DNA of 64,000 nt from Closterium sp. NIES-65 (GCA_948144175.1 CANXME010002486.1:1798001-1862000); one strand, 5' to 3'. Shown: positions 51,000-63,721, numbered from the stretch's first letter. Program-made: numbers and translations. The notes: generated by a model not told the origin, from the sequence alone.

Positions 51000-53900
51000 C
51001 TGCATGATGGGAGAGAGTGGGTGCGAAGAGAGAGAATTTTAGTCAACTCAACAGTCATCGGAGGCAGCGAGTGGACTGCGGCATACAGATGAGGAAAATG
51101 AAACACACCCATTCTACGATGTGTGATGCTAGCCATCAAAAGAAAGGATGAATTGCAAGGCACTGGTTGGAGCACTCGGATAAGAAAAATGACTTACCCA
51201 CTCCTGAATGTGCTCATGGCATCGACTGAAAGAACGGGCTTTTGAGGTGTTTCAAGAATGACTCACCCAGTCCCGGATGTGTGACTGTGAGCCATCGATT
51301 GACAGCATTGGCTCCCTACCGGTCAGCACCTCCAGCAGTAGCACTCCAAAACTGAGGGAAAGGGGCGGGGGTGGTCGTTCAGGAGAGATGAGTGAGGAGA
51401 GAGAAGTGGTGCTGAAGGAGAATTCGTTGTTATTATTAGTCAACTGAGATACGGGTAGTCGGTCGGTGTAGTGGCGGAGAAAGGAGTCATGCTCAGCGAG
51501 GATCCGCAGCAGCTGCTGCAGATTCACAGCTGGCAATGCGACGATGCACACAAATGCACGTTTGCCAGGCACACAGTTATCCACCCTCTGTTGTTTGCAA
51601 AACACTTTTGCGTATTGGTGGTAGCGAGTGACAAGATTCCGTGGTGCTATTTGGAGAGCGTATTTTTTAGGCGCCTCAAGCCTAAAAAAAATCCACCCCA
51701 TGCAGATCACAAGACACTTTTGCATGCTGGTGGGAGTGATGACATGATGCCGTGGTGCTATTTGGAGTGCACATAGCCTGATGCTCCCATCACCCATGCC
51801 CACACGATGCAGCACCAAGGCACCACCACCGGTCAGCACCGCTCACCTGTATACATCGGTGGCGGTGGTGGCAAGGCGGGTCTGGAGGTATTCAGGGTCC
51901 ACATAGCCCGGTGTGCCCATCACCCTCGTGGTGTTCACCTGGGTCGCCTCCATCTTCCGCATGAACCCAAAGTCCGCCACCTTCGCCTGAAATGGTGCAT
52001 CGCATGGCGACAGAGAGGGAGTGAGAACAGGCAGGACAAGTTGAACAGGGTGGCTCCTCGAGCTGTAGAGAAGGGTTCTGTGGGTCGCTTCCATCTCCGC
52101 ATGAACCCCAAATCCGCCACCTTCGCCTGGGAGGGTGGGGTGGTGTTGTGATGGAGGAGGAAGGGAGGAGATGGGTTAACCCGAATTCACCACCTTTGGT
52201 TGAGAGATGCTCTCCAAGAGGTGTGTGGCATGGCATGAAGGAGGAGGAGAGGTGAAGGAGAGGGAGATTGTTAGAAGTTTGCAGAAAGAAGGGGACACAT
52301 TTGCGGTTTCAGGGCCAAGTGACAATGGAACAGTGAAGAAGTAAATGGAACAGTGAAGAAGTACATGGAACAGTGAAGAAGTAAATGGAACAGTGACGAA
52401 GTAAATGGAACAGTGAAGAATTAAATGGAGCAGTGAAGAAGTATATGGAACAGTGACGAAGTAAATGGAAGCAAAACAGGAGTCCTAAACTGATGCAGTA
52501 CTGTTGGATGACTCACCCACGTGTCTGCATCCAGCGCACATTTTTCACCCGCGCCTAGTCAGTCATTCAAGCTCTGGCCTCACCCGCATGTCTGCATCCA
52601 GCAGCACGTTGGCCGGCTTCACATCGCGGTGCACGATCCGACGGTTGTGGAGGAAGCTCAGCCCGTCCGCCACGTCCACCAGCACCGCCAGCCTCACACG
52701 CAGCGACATGGGCTTGGCCCCTGGGAGGTGGGGGCGTAGGAGAATGAAGAGGGCACGATAGAATGAAGGAATGGAGGCATGAAGTCATGGGCTTGGCTCC
52801 CGGGAGATGCGGTGCAGACATGGAAAAATGAATAGGGCCTCCAGAACAGGTGCTTGCAGGCTTGGCTCCTGAAAGGCACGGGCATGGGGAAGCAGTGAGA
52901 GGAGGGCATGGGGAATGGGAGTATAGAGGGATGGGATGGGAGGGCTCCCCATTCTTCCACCCTCTATTGATTTCTCCCAACTGCCTCCCTCATCATTCGA
53001 CATCCGTCATCATTCGACATATTTATTGAACATGAATCGTTCTTTCATTGGATCACCACTAATATGTATATATATACATATACAGTATCATTACCTTTCT
53101 TGTCAACGTTATCTCTATCATACTATGAACCATCATGCGAAGTGTACTGCCATCCTTTGTATTCTGAAGGATGTGAACGCCTTTCATCAACCCTTATTGA
53201 ACAAGCCCTGCTGGCCAAATCGCACCTGGCATGGTCCACTGGGAGAGATCCCCGTTGGGCATGAACTGAGACACAATGATTTGCTCCATCTGCAGGGTCT
53301 CCTCATTGTAGTCAATGCAGTACCCCAGCAGCGGCACCAGTGCTGGGTGCTTCAGCCGTGACAAGTCTGCCACCTGGGAGAGGGAGGATGGTTTGGAAGA
53401 CCAAGTAAAAGAACGAGGTGTGCGTGAGAGCCAAGTTGTAGCTGATGCAGTACCCAGCACCACTAGCAGCCTCGCGCGCTGCAGCAAGAACAGTGAGGTT
53501 TTGAGACATGAAGATCTGCATCCTTCCTTTTGAAAAGCGTGGGCTTCCTAAAATCAGTTTGTGAAAGGTGCAAATGGGAAGAAAAGCCAACTCATGTTTG
53601 AATTTGACTCATTGTTGCTGGCACGCATATTGAAATCGACTTATACAAGTAGTTGACTTCAATAGCTTAACTTGGACATTTCCCCTCCTATTCTGGACAA
53701 TAGATTTTACAGCTCAACCATCCATTTGTCTTTAGAATGATTTCAACCGTTAACGTAATCCCTTCGCAATGTTGGTACTCATCTCTTCCCAAGATCAGTG
53801 AGACCATTCGTTTTTTGCCAGAGTTCTCCTCACTGCATAGTGCTCACACCTTTGATAGCGACAAAAAATACACCGTTGAAAAAAAAAAAAAACCTTAAAC

Positions 53901-56900
53901 GAAAAGCTTCCAGGTTTTCAATCTCATCCCAACCCATCTGACCCATTTCCCATGTTAAGAATTTGCAGTTTTGTACTGCAAACAGCATCCCTATCTGCTA
54001 ACCACTTGCACAAAGTCATAGGAGGGGGCCGTGGCACGTTTGACAGCCCACACCCGCCCCACACCGCATAAAATATGTGATGTCCCTCACCTCCTTCATA
54101 AAGTCGTTGGAGAGGGCCGTGGCGCGCTTCACGGCCCACAGCACCTCCGGGTCTTGCGGGTCCACGCCCTTGTACACGTCGCTGAAGCCCCCCGAGCCGA
54201 TCAGGTTGACCTCCGAGAAGAAGTTGGTGGCCTGCTGGATGTCCGCCAGTGAGTACTGCTTGCACGCTGGGGGAGGAGAGGGAGGGGGGGGGAGGGGGGG
54301 GAAAGGAGGTGGTGGAGAAGGAGTGGTGGACAATGGAGGGAGGGGTGAGGGTGGATAGAGGGAAGCACTTGTCTAGGATCTGACTCAATCAGGTTGACCT
54401 TCGAGAAGAAGTTGGTGGCCTGCTGGATGTCCGCGAGTGAGAAGCAAGACATGGGGAAGAAACGGGGCTGGAATGAGGCATTTGTTTTGTGGAAACTAAG
54501 CTGATCAGCAGAGGAGGAGAGAATTGGGTGAAGATAGAGGGAGGCAGAAGTGACTGGCAATGTCTTTGAGTGTCTGTTTATGCACTGGCAATTCGGCCAC
54601 CCACAGGCAGCTTGGCTTTGTTCAGTTCATAATAAATTGCAGCATCCTACCAGGCTTCGTTTGGCGGAAGCAGAACCAGAGCAAGATGATCAGGGCGATG
54701 AGAGCAAGGAGTGCAATGAGTGCCGCCGCCACTATGGCTGCTATGGCCCCCGAGGAGAGAGAACTGGTGGAAGCCAAGGGGTTGGCTGAAGCATGGAGAG
54801 GGAGAACCGAAAAAGGGAGAGAGAGCAATGATAATGATGAGAGTTTGGAATGAGTGTGCAAGTGTGGCTGCGATGGCTTTTACTCAGAGTTGGGTGGTGG
54901 TGGCAGAGCAGAGGAGGCAAGTGGTGTGATAGAGAATTGTGAGAATACGGTGGTGGGAGAAGGAGAGATGGAGGGACTTTATGAAAATCGTACAGGAAGA
55001 ATCCAGACGAGATAAGGAACTGCATGATGGAAGAGAATGGGGAGAGCAAACGAGCAAGAGACACAAAGTATTGGGAGAGAGAGAGAGAGTGGGTTCAGGA
55101 TGGCAGAAACTTTAACAAATGCGAGGTGTAATGGGTGACGGAACTTGTGCAGTGGACAAGGCAGTGCAGGAGGGACTGAGGGAGCAGAAGCAGCAGGAGA
55201 CGCACTGGGTGCAGAGGAGGAGCAATCGAGGCAGTAGCTCTGGCACACGTGGCAGGTGGCGTTGGGCGCAGACGAGTTGGCAGACGCAGGGGAGCTGGAG
55301 TCGGTGACAGCTGGCGACGTGGGATTGGCTGGTGGCGCAGGAGGGGGCATCGGGCTGGTGGGCGGCGTAGGGGCAGCAAGGCAGGTGGCATTGTCATTGC
55401 AGAAGATGCCGGGGGTGCCGTACCTGGTGTGGTTGGGGGAGCGGGAGTGGAGGGTTGTGAGCCATGCCATCACTGGTACACAGTGTTACATACAGTTGTC
55501 TCAACTGAATGCCTGTGGCGGGGACTGAAAATCGTGAATTGTCATGCGTACAAGGTTCACGCTTTACAAGCCTTAATAGATAGGGAGACCGTAAAACATA
55601 ACCACTCATGTACCAGCGTGCATTGAAACAACCATTTTTCCTGGCAAACTCTCTAATTACTCCTCTGCGAGGGTTTGGAGTGACTCACAAGGCCTGCAGC
55701 TGCCCCAGGCTGTTGATGCCCCATGGCACTGACCCAGCCATCCCTGTGTAGCTCAGATCCCTGCAGTGCAGTTCAGAGAAGAGCAGCTTGGTTACAGCCT
55801 GAAAATTTTTTTTCCCCCAAAGATATTGGACACTATGACAAAAACATAACGATCCAGAACTGCGCAGTTAACTGCCATGTATCCCAGTCCATATCAGCTA
55901 TGGCTCCACATGTCTATGCAAGCTAACAGCTTCTTCGGTAAATGCAATTTGAGATGCGATTTAGGAGGCATTGTTGAGTGGGGTTGCAAACATGTGCATT
56001 TCAGCAGCTGTTTGGCGACTGTGAAATGCGGCAAGTGGCTTGCTGACTGTGATGGCTTGTAACAGCCACACAGTTCTAGTAATGGCTTGCGGGAGCAGCG
56101 ATTTGGAGGTTTCATGCTGAGAGTCTACTGCTGGGTATCTCACAGGAAAACCAGGTTGGAGAGTGAGGTGAAGGAGTCGGGGATGGGACCTGTGACGCTT
56201 GAGCGGCTTAGGTTCCTGCACAGTTGATGTGAGGCGTGGAGGATGATTGAAGGTACGCATGGGGGTATCCATTGACGGTCGTGAGTGAGAGGTTCATGCC
56301 CAGCAATAGGGCATGGTGGGCATGTAAAGAAGGGCGAGGAGAGGGAGGAAGGGGGGCATGGCCCGGTGCAGCAGCCTGTGTTTCCACAGAAAACCCTTGC
56401 AAGTACACTGGAAATGCCTGAAAGTAGAGTTTAATATCTCAGTGGGCCATTATCCCAATGCGCCATCATGGCATGATAACCAGCCACAGCGGTTCAAGGA
56501 GGGCATTGAGGATGATGTGGATGATGGGGATGATGGGGATAAAGAGGATGATGGGGATGATGGGGATGATGGGGATAAAGAGGATGATGGGGATAAAGAG
56601 GATGACGAGGATGATGGGGATGATGGGGATAAAGAGAATGATGAGGATGATGAGGATGATGAGGATGATGGGGATGATGAGGATGATGAGGATGATGGGG
56701 ATGATGGGGATGATGAGAATGATGGGGATGATGGGGATGATGAGGATGATGGGGATGATGGGGATGATGAGGATGATGGGGATGATGGGGATGATGAGGA
56801 TGAAGAGGATGATGGGGATGACGGGGATCATGGGGATGATGGGGATGATTAGGATGATGAGGATGATGGGGATGATGGGGATGATGAGGATGATGGGGAT

Positions 56901-59525
56901 GATGGGGATTCTGGGGATCATGGGGATGATGATGATGATTAGGATGATGAGGAGCACATGAACCAATCTGGGCGTACAGGGAGGTGAGGCCTGAGAGGCG
57001 GCCGATGCTGGTGGGGATGGAGTCTGAGAGGTTGTTGCGACTCATGTCCCTGGGAGGGGGTATTGGCATACATGCGATTGGAAGAATATGGGACACGTTA
57101 CGGGTGGGTAGATGAAGGCATGCATCCACACATGCGCATCATTCACATGGCCATCACTCCGCATGAGCAGGAATCACTCGCATGTGCATCCTCACATGTG
57201 CATCACCCTCCATGTGCATCACCCTCCATGTGCATCACTCTCACAGGAGCATCAAACTCAGAGGTGCATCGCTCACATGTGCACGAGCAGGGTGAGACCG
57301 CCAAAGGCAGAAGGGATTGACCCAGACAGCTGGTTGCCGCTCAAGTCACTGTGGAGGGGAGAGGGAAGAGAGGAAGTGTGAGAAGGCGCTGAGGAGTGAG
57401 ACTTGCAAGTAGATATATCAATTGTTAATGACAAGAATTAACTTTCAGCAGAGGAAAGCAGCTGAAAGGAAGACACAGCTTCTAGAAGGCCAGTACAAAA
57501 ATGAGGCCTGAGAAAAATCTAGATCATAACAGAGTAGGCACTCTTACATGCATGTTGTTGTAGGGTGGCATTCTCTGAGCTCTTGGTACGTGCTTTGATA
57601 TTCTTCTGACATCCCTCTAGCATTTTAGTTTGTTAAACTTGTCACCCCTCCTCCATAAGTGGGAGACTTTCGGTACTCACGTGTATGTATAATTTCTTCC
57701 TGTCTGTTAAACAGGTTACCAAATCATGCATCTTGAGCAACGCCTTTATGTATTGAACGAAATCAACAGAAGGACATAAAGAATCAGAAGTGCCTTGCAA
57801 TTGCGTTGCACCATAGTGACTCATGAACTCTCGCTTTGAGATCTTACAGTATGTGATACAATGCAATTTGCAGTGTAACGTGCACTTAACACAAGCTGAT
57901 ACAAGGTGTACATACATTATTTGAGTCCAGTTAGATTACAACCCAAGCTTGTCTCATGCTTGTAAGAATTGGCCTCGTTGCCCTTGTTTCAGGAATCTAA
58001 GGCTGGTCTTGCTTTACAAGACATGGCCTTCAAGTATCTAGCTTAGCTAAGTGACTCTTACAGGCACGTCAGCTGGTCCAGAGCTCCCAGGGATGTAGAA
58101 AGCGTGTCAGAAAACGAGTTGGTGCTGAGATTTCTGTGCGGGCAGCAGGGAAAGTGAGGGTGAGTCAAGAAGAAAGGAAGCACAGCACGTTCAGCAGCAT
58201 ATAGCGCCCATATGTGCAGCACGGATGGTATGTAGGCGAACGACTGAAATATAGTGTTATCTAAACGGTGTGGATGGTAGATTTCGGCACATGAATTTAT
58301 TGAGAGTACTTTGGAGTGTCGCTCTCTCATTTACAGGCACCACACGATGAGTAAGGTTTCTGCAAGGTTCACTCACAGCCTCTGTAAGAGCGTGAGCACG
58401 CTCAGGAAGTCTAAAATGCTACCACTTAGAGAGTTGCCACTCAAATCCCTGCAAATTACAGCATGCCACGTGGGTTTTCAGAAAGACAGAAAGGTTCAGC
58501 AAAAGGCAGAGCAGAGTTAGCAAGGGTGCAGCCATGTGACCACATACAGTGGTTTTGGAAGCCACGAGTCAACACATAATTCAGAAGCCACATGTCAACA
58601 CATGATATAAAAAAAGCCACGTGTCAACAAATGATGAAAATAAGCCCCGTGTCAACACATGATTCTCCGGCGTTCATGAGAAGCCACATGGAGGTTTCAT
58701 GAATGATGGAAAAAAATGGTCTCACAGGAAGCTAAGGAGTTTCAGGGCTTGGAGAGAGGTCGGGATGGCGCCTGAGAACTGGTTGCCACTCGTGTTGCTG
58801 CTTGGCAGATGGGTGACAGGACAGGAGGTGTGGAGGAGATGTGTGAGGAGGTGCACATTTGGGTTGCAAACGCTGCTGGTGCATCGACAAGAAATGCAAG
58901 GGTGGGGATGCAAGGAGTAAAGAGGTTGCAGTGGCACGCACAGGGATGTAAGGGCCACGAGATTGCCGAGCTCTGAAGGAAGTGAGCCGGAAAGCCTGTT
59001 GCTGCTGACGTTCCTGCAGGCAAGGGGAGGGCGAGGGCAAGGGCGTGGTTGATGGCGCAAGAGATAGCATACATAAGCAACAGGTGTAATAAATAACTGT
59101 TGCATATGTGCATCTGTGAGGCTCTTGAAGGCCAGACCGAATGTGAGAAACAAGGGAAGTAAGGGCAAAGACTGCTGGAGATTACGGTCCGCCAGCCGGA
59201 AGTGGGTGGCACGTGGTCTAACCTGGCTTCGTCAGCTTTGAAGTACCATGCACAAATAAAAATGCAGTGCAAAGCTGCTGGTAGATTCCAGCACTGGAGT
59301 GCTGGAGTAAAAGTGAGAGTGGTAACGCCAGCGCATGCGTACAATGAGGCAAGGCTGCTGAATTGTGCAGAGTACAACGGAAATCCTCCTGTGAAGTTGT
59401 TGCCGCTGAAATCTCTGTTTTTTGCCACCAGAACATGGACATAGCAGAGGAAGAATGTGGTACGCAATTTGCAATAGAAACGCCACACCGTATACGGTAA
59501 ATTTACAGCTGCTCTCATGTATTTC

Positions 59526-59581
<56 letters not shown>

Positions 59582-62065
59582 TTTCTCTTCTTCTTCAACT
59601 TATGATAGCACTGAACATGGAACTTAGAGAGATACTGAGAAAACAAGTACAGCAGTGCAAGCTTGGCATGTGGTGTGCAATTTATGAGATACGTACACTG
59701 CCGATACATTGTACGGGAGATTGGGCAGCGACCCCTCAAAGTTGTTGTTCTGCAAATACCTGTGATGTGATCATTCCCAACCATGCATGCAACATATCAT
59801 GGCACGGCATAATACAGTGCACCCACGCCATACCGTGTCATACAAGAGAAGGCAATTTGATAATAAGCTGTGTATTGTTAAAAGAAAACAGCAGCCAGCA
59901 GCAACAGCGGCGGCGGCAGGAGCGAAAGCAGCACCCGAATGAAGGTTTTGTGTTATCCACTGAAATCCACACGCATGTCCCAACAACCCAGATGCTATCG
60001 GGAGAAACAAAGAACACAAGATGCAGGTAGCGTGAACAGAGGGCAAACAGAGCACAGGGAACTTACAGGATGCTGAGGGAGGTAAGAGCACTGATGGTGG
60101 TAGGAAGAGAGCCAGAGAGAGAGTTGTTGCTCAGGACCCTGCAGTGGCCATGCCGTGGGACACACAAAGGGGTTGGGTTGAGAGTGGTTTTCCAGAATAG
60201 GCCCTTTTATAAAGCTGGCTGGACTACCATCTGAAGCTGTCATGTTGATATTGCACAGGTTAGCTCCTACTGGCATTGCATGATAACGCATTGGCCCACA
60301 GATTGGCAGCATGTACTCCTAGGGGCATCATATTCGGTGGTAACGATATGACAAGCCTGAAAGAAATGGAGCTCAACTGATTGATTAGTAAAGAAGGCAC
60401 TAGGCCTTAAGTACAAACGAGATGGGGTTGAGCAAGGCTAGGGAAAGGATGGGATGAGAATCCTAGCAAATCTCCAATTGGTGAGTTGGCAGATTTCCAG
60501 GATTACGAGGGAATCCCAACCAGATAGGGTTGGGATTACAAACTACACCCAGCCCGCAAATAACCTACGTGATATAGAATATAGTACACAAAGTGTTGAC
60601 AGCCTTATTCTAACAAAGCCAAGTGCCTAGGCTGGCTTGACGGCTTGTTTTTGCATCAGCTGCGAGCGCACACACAGTTTGGTAAGGTTGGTAAGGCTAG
60701 AGAAGCTTTCAGGGAAGGATCCTCTCAGGTAGTTGCTGCCAAGACCGCTGGAGAAAAAGAATTTTCATCATAACAGGAGGAGCGTGGGGACATATCCAGG
60801 GGGTATGGAAATTACGAGAGAAATTATCATGAATTTATTTTGAGGCATGAGGACGTTAAGTGATAAGACAACGCTAGCAGGTATGTGCACAAGCGCTGAG
60901 TGCGTGAGTGCTCACAGGTCCTTGAGAGCAGGGTTCTGGCCAAGCTCAGCAGGTAGCTCGCCTGAGAGGCTGTTGTTGTTCAGAACGCTGCATGCATTTC
61001 ACACATGGAGCATCAGAATTTAATACCACACACGGTGAATTTTGACTTTGGCAGACACAATCAGGAGCAACTCAACAACTTATGCCATACAACTGGAATG
61101 GGTTAAGTGTGTGCACCAGTGGTCAAGAAACAAAACAGCTGAAGCTGTGCAAATCTTGTTAGGAACAAACAGAACAGTTGAACTATGTGCAAACGCTTAC
61201 AGCATTGTCAAGCTGGTAAGGTTGGCAAAGCCAGTGGGAATGGGCCCACTCAAGCGGTTGTGGGCCAGATTCCTGCCAGTTCCATTTGCATTCAGATGGT
61301 GACAAGTTAGGCAAGGGGTTACCTTAACACGAGTGAGTGAGGTCCTCTCAGTGACACACACACATGGTGGGATGGGATGGTAAAGGGGTGTGAGGCGCAA
61401 TCGGAGACTTGAACCAAGTATAATGTGAGAAGGGAGGAAGTGGCACTGGTGGTACTGGTCATGTAGGTGAAGGTAAAGAGGGGCTGCAGCAGGCAGGTCT
61501 CCCATACTCTCCCTTTTGATGTTCGCCTTTGTAAGGGTAAGTATGCCCTCAGGTGTATTCTACACGTCGCATGCACACTGATGTGCACATTCATATGCAG
61601 GTGAGATCCATAAGCACCTTCACATACACATGCATGCGTCCATGTTTTGCGTGAACGTGTATGGACACGAGAGTCCTCATGACTTCGAAGTTCTCATGCC
61701 AGGTTTCTGAGAGACGTCATTGACTGCATTGACTTCATTGAGCATCACACAGCAGGCATCTCCCTCCACGGATTGAGCACAGAATTTTACGGCTCTTGGC
61801 TTCATGCGCAGGGACACTGAAATAGGCCATGCTGGTGGTGGTGTCACTTCTAGAGAACTCATAAGTAATACACGAGTACTCACAATCTCTCAAGGGTCGT
61901 CATTCGTGTGATGGTGGTCGGCAGGGGTCCACTGAAGTTGGCCCTCTTCCCATCGCTGCAGGTCAGAAGCTCCAAACAAGTAAGGCACAGGAGCATTCGA
62001 TAGAGCCATTCAGATTGTGTATGCACCAGGTGCACTGGGTCGCTGATATCAATGTGTTGTGTGTG

Positions 62066-62108
<43 letters not shown>

Positions 62109-63369
62109 TGTGTGTGCGTGTGCGTGTGCGTCTGTGTCTGTGTGTGTGTGTGACTGTGTGTGTATGTGTGTGCACGCACACGTGTGCATGTGTGTGTGCG
62201 TGCGTCCATGCGTGCATGCGTGTGTGTGTGTGTGCGTGTGTGTGTGTGTGTGTGTTCATGTGTGTGTGTGTGTGTGTGTTCATGTGTGTGTGTGTGTGTA
62301 ACCGCACGCGCACGAGGCACCAAGCTTACGTCCACACTAGCTGCACAAGATTGCTGATCTCCGAAGGGATGGGTCCCGACAAGGAGGTATTGCCAAAGTT
62401 TCTGGAGAAGCACGAGCCACACCAGAGCAGCGCACCATGGGATGGAACTGTCAATGCCAAATATAAGCTCATATTTTCTTTCACTCAACGGCACCGATAT
62501 CATTTTTCTGAAATAGGCTTGCGGAACTTGTCAGTGATGCAGAGAAGAGAGCATAAACTCACGAATATGTAAACTCGTGGATTCTTATGCTTGAAATGTG
62601 AACGCATAGGTCTGTTAAGCGGTAAACAATAATACAGAAATGTGATTCGCAGTAGGGAGGGGTGTAAGAACCTCAAGGCAAGGACGCACTCAAAAAGAGG
62701 CCTACAGATCAGTGAGGTTGGTGAGCTGAAAGAGGGCGGTGGGAAGGGAACCATGGAATAAGTTGTTGGGGAAGTGCCTGCAGGGTTATGGAGTTGGGAA
62801 TATTGTTGTTAATATGGAGGTGTTTGGAATGATGGTTGGTAAAATGGGTTAAATATATAGGGAGATTTGGGGGTACTGGGGAATTTCTAGAAACCGGTGA
62901 TATTAGGAACATTGGAATGCAATCAATTGTCGTTACCTAAATCTCATGCGATATGGCATGTGTTTGCATCGTATTGTGCCACATATCTTTACGTAGGCCA
63001 TTTCTATCTCATGGTTATTACACCTGAAAGCGGAGGTTCATTGCTCGCCTCTGCTGACACCTTCATGCAATGACTGGATGATGCGATGCAAGTGCATGCA
63101 TGCATGTCAGTTGTCGCAGCTTAAGAGCAGTACAAACCAGCACCTTGAGAATTGGGACAGGGGTTTGAAGGTGATTCAGAGACCAAGGCTTGAAGCTGGC
63201 ATGCAGGGGTTGGAATTGACTGTTGCAACATGCAGAGTTCCGGGAAAACCCTGAATTTCTTTTATTCGTATTGATGCATACACATGTATAGACTCACAGT
63301 TGGGTGAGGCTCTTGAGGTTGAAGAATGCTTCTGGGACAGTGCCGGAAAGAGCATTGCCTGCGAGGCCA
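50547..63369 (-). CDS. Leucine-rich-repeat receptor-like protein kinase
   Basis: A host gene with at least 26 exons on the minus strand. From the N-terminal side: eighteen LRR exons (63369-55689), a Pro/Ser/Cys-rich juxtamembrane exon (from 55423), a transmembrane exon (54785-54651), five kinase exons and a final exon with the end of the kinase and a Ser/Gly-rich tail (50999-50547). The protein would span the plasma membrane, sense an unknown ligand with the LRRs and phosphorylate Ser/Thr targets inside. All kinase signature residues are present and every kinase exon joins in frame, so it may be functional. The signal peptide and LRR N-cap were not found; they may lie in unrecognised exons between 63370 and 63720, or the 5' end has been lost. 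Confidence 0.88.
51267..54266 (-). CDS. Kinase domain exons 1-5
   Basis: Exons: 54091-54266, 53226-53373, 52584-52720, 51847-51986, 51267-51351. Exon 1 has [20 protein letters not shown] and the glycine loop [11 protein letters not shown], with the ATP lysine in LWAVKRAT. Exon 2 has [16 protein letters not shown] and the hinge [15 protein letters not shown]. Exon 3 has the RD catalytic loop [18 protein letters not shown]. Exon 4 has [12 protein letters not shown] and the activation-segment end [13 protein letters not shown]. Exon 5 has [16 protein letters not shown] and IRDW. Splice sites are consensus (GTGAGG, GTGCGA, GTGAGG, GTGAGC, GTGAGT donors). All catalytic residues are present. Confidence 0.9.
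52082..52131 (-). pseudogene. Partial duplicate of the DFG exon
   Basis: Fifty bases copy 51941-51990 (start of the activation-segment exon) with several changes including small indels; it reads [12 protein letters not shown], with DFG as DLG. A third, weaker copy may lie at 52168-52200. Confidence 0.65.
52322..52470. repeat. 20-bp minisatellite in a kinase intron
   Basis: Seven to eight copies of ATGGAACAGTGAAGAAGTAA with scattered single changes. Confidence 0.85.
52511..52539 (-). pseudogene. Partial duplicate of the catalytic-loop exon end
   Basis: About 28 bases resemble 52579-52607, the end of exon 3 with its donor: CTCACCCACGTGTCTGCATC against CTCACCCGCATGTCTGCATC. Confidence 0.5.
54388..54450 (-). 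pseudogene. Partial duplicate of kinase exon 1
   Basis: [20 protein letters not shown] repeats the start of kinase exon 1 (54204-54266), with few base changes, but breaks off in front of the glycine loop. No donor site follows. It lies between the TM exon and exon 1 and, if spliced in, would disrupt the protein. Confidence 0.75.
54651..54785 (-). CDS. Transmembrane exon of the receptor kinase
   Basis: The exon is 135 bp, acceptor CTTCAG, donor CTG|GTAGGA. It encodes [20 protein letters not shown] then [19 protein letters not shown]: about 24 hydrophobic residues followed by basic stop-transfer residues. The orientation puts LRRs outside and kinase inside. Confidence 0.88.
55060..55423 (-). 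CDS. Juxtamembrane exon, Pro/Ser/Cys-rich
   Basis: The acceptor CCACACCAG precedes 55423, which gives the right phase after the last LRR exon. It reads [20 protein letters not shown], a Pro/Ser-rich stretch, and [11 protein letters not shown] with paired cysteines. This fits the capping region after plant LRRs. The donor could not be fixed; the end given is approximate. Confidence 0.6.
55689..63369 (-). CDS. LRR ectodomain: eighteen one-repeat exons
   Basis: Exons (high to low): 63298-63369, 62706-62777, 62330-62401, 61884-61955, 61201-61272, 60916-60987, 60676-60747, 60067-60138, 59697-59759, 59343-59414, 58942-59013, 58726-58797, 58377-58448, 58062-58133, 57277-57348, 56978-57049, 56144-56215, 55689-55760. 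Seventeen are exactly 72 bp (24 residues) and one is 63 bp. Each starts after AG and ends before GT, with the same phase. Typical repeats are [20 protein letters not shown] and [20 protein letters not shown], fitting the plant-type LxxNxLxGxIPxxLxxLxx. Introns contain no other exon-like motifs that I recognise. Confidence 0.88.
56507..56950. repeat. GATGATGGG satellite in an LRR intron
   Basis: About 440 bp of GATGATGGGGAT/GATGAGGAT-type repeats on the plus strand, just downstream of LRR exon 56978-57049 on the gene's strand. It is open in several frames only because of the 3-bp periodicity. Confidence 0.9.
57165..57285. repeat. CATGTGCATC repeats near an LRR exon
   Basis: About eight loosely spaced units of CATGTGCATCACCCTC type run up to the 57277 exon boundary. 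Confidence 0.6.
58555..58675. repeat. Short tandem repeat AAGCCACGTGTCAACACATGA
   Basis: Four imperfect copies of about 28-30 bp within an LRR intron. Each includes CACGTGTCA or a variant. Confidence 0.7.
59527..59578. repeat. (TG)n microsatellite
   Basis: About 25 uninterrupted TG units in an LRR intron. Confidence 0.95.
62056..62300. repeat. Interrupted (TG)n microsatellite
   Basis: About 245 bp of TG repeats with CG, CATG and TATG interruptions in an LRR intron, close to exon 62330-62401. Confidence 0.92.
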
Positions 63370-63721
63370 CTGTGGGGAGAGATGGGAGATATGGGAGAGA
63401 TGGGAGAAGGATGTAGGCATAGCCCTGACAGCTAGCCCAAAGAAGCCGGCGTAGCTCGGTCGCCCCTCATAGAGCCTATGCTTTCTCTGTGATACTTGTT
63501 CCGCCGCCCACCCCGGCGGCCTACGAGCTCTGCTATCTCTGTTCTGCAACACCGGGTCTGTCACGGTTACATCCGTCACCCACGTCTCCCCTGACTCACT
63601 CTCTCAAACGGTCCTTGCATTAATCGGGGGGAAGATGCAAACACAAGCAAAACAAACAACCAGAGCACAAAGCTACCTAACACACCTACTTCTTCCCACT
63701 CCCGGCCCTCTCTGTCCGACC
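63370..63721. other. Spacer upstream of the first recognised LRR exon
   Basis: I see no LRR, signal peptide or clear promoter here. A GC-rich block at 63430-63560 is open on the minus strand (VTDPVLQNRDSRARRPPGW) but resembles nothing known to me. Confidence 0.4.

Noticed and set aside
56358..56961. Asp/Met/His-rich open frames
   Set aside because: They are translations of the GATGATGGG satellite and are open because its period is a multiple of three.
58555..58675. CRISPR-like array
   Set aside because: The units are directly adjacent imperfect tandem repeats without unique spacers, in an intron of a eukaryotic gene.
62015..62572. Cys/Val and Thr/His-rich open frames
   Set aside because: They come from the TG repeat; no conserved domain.
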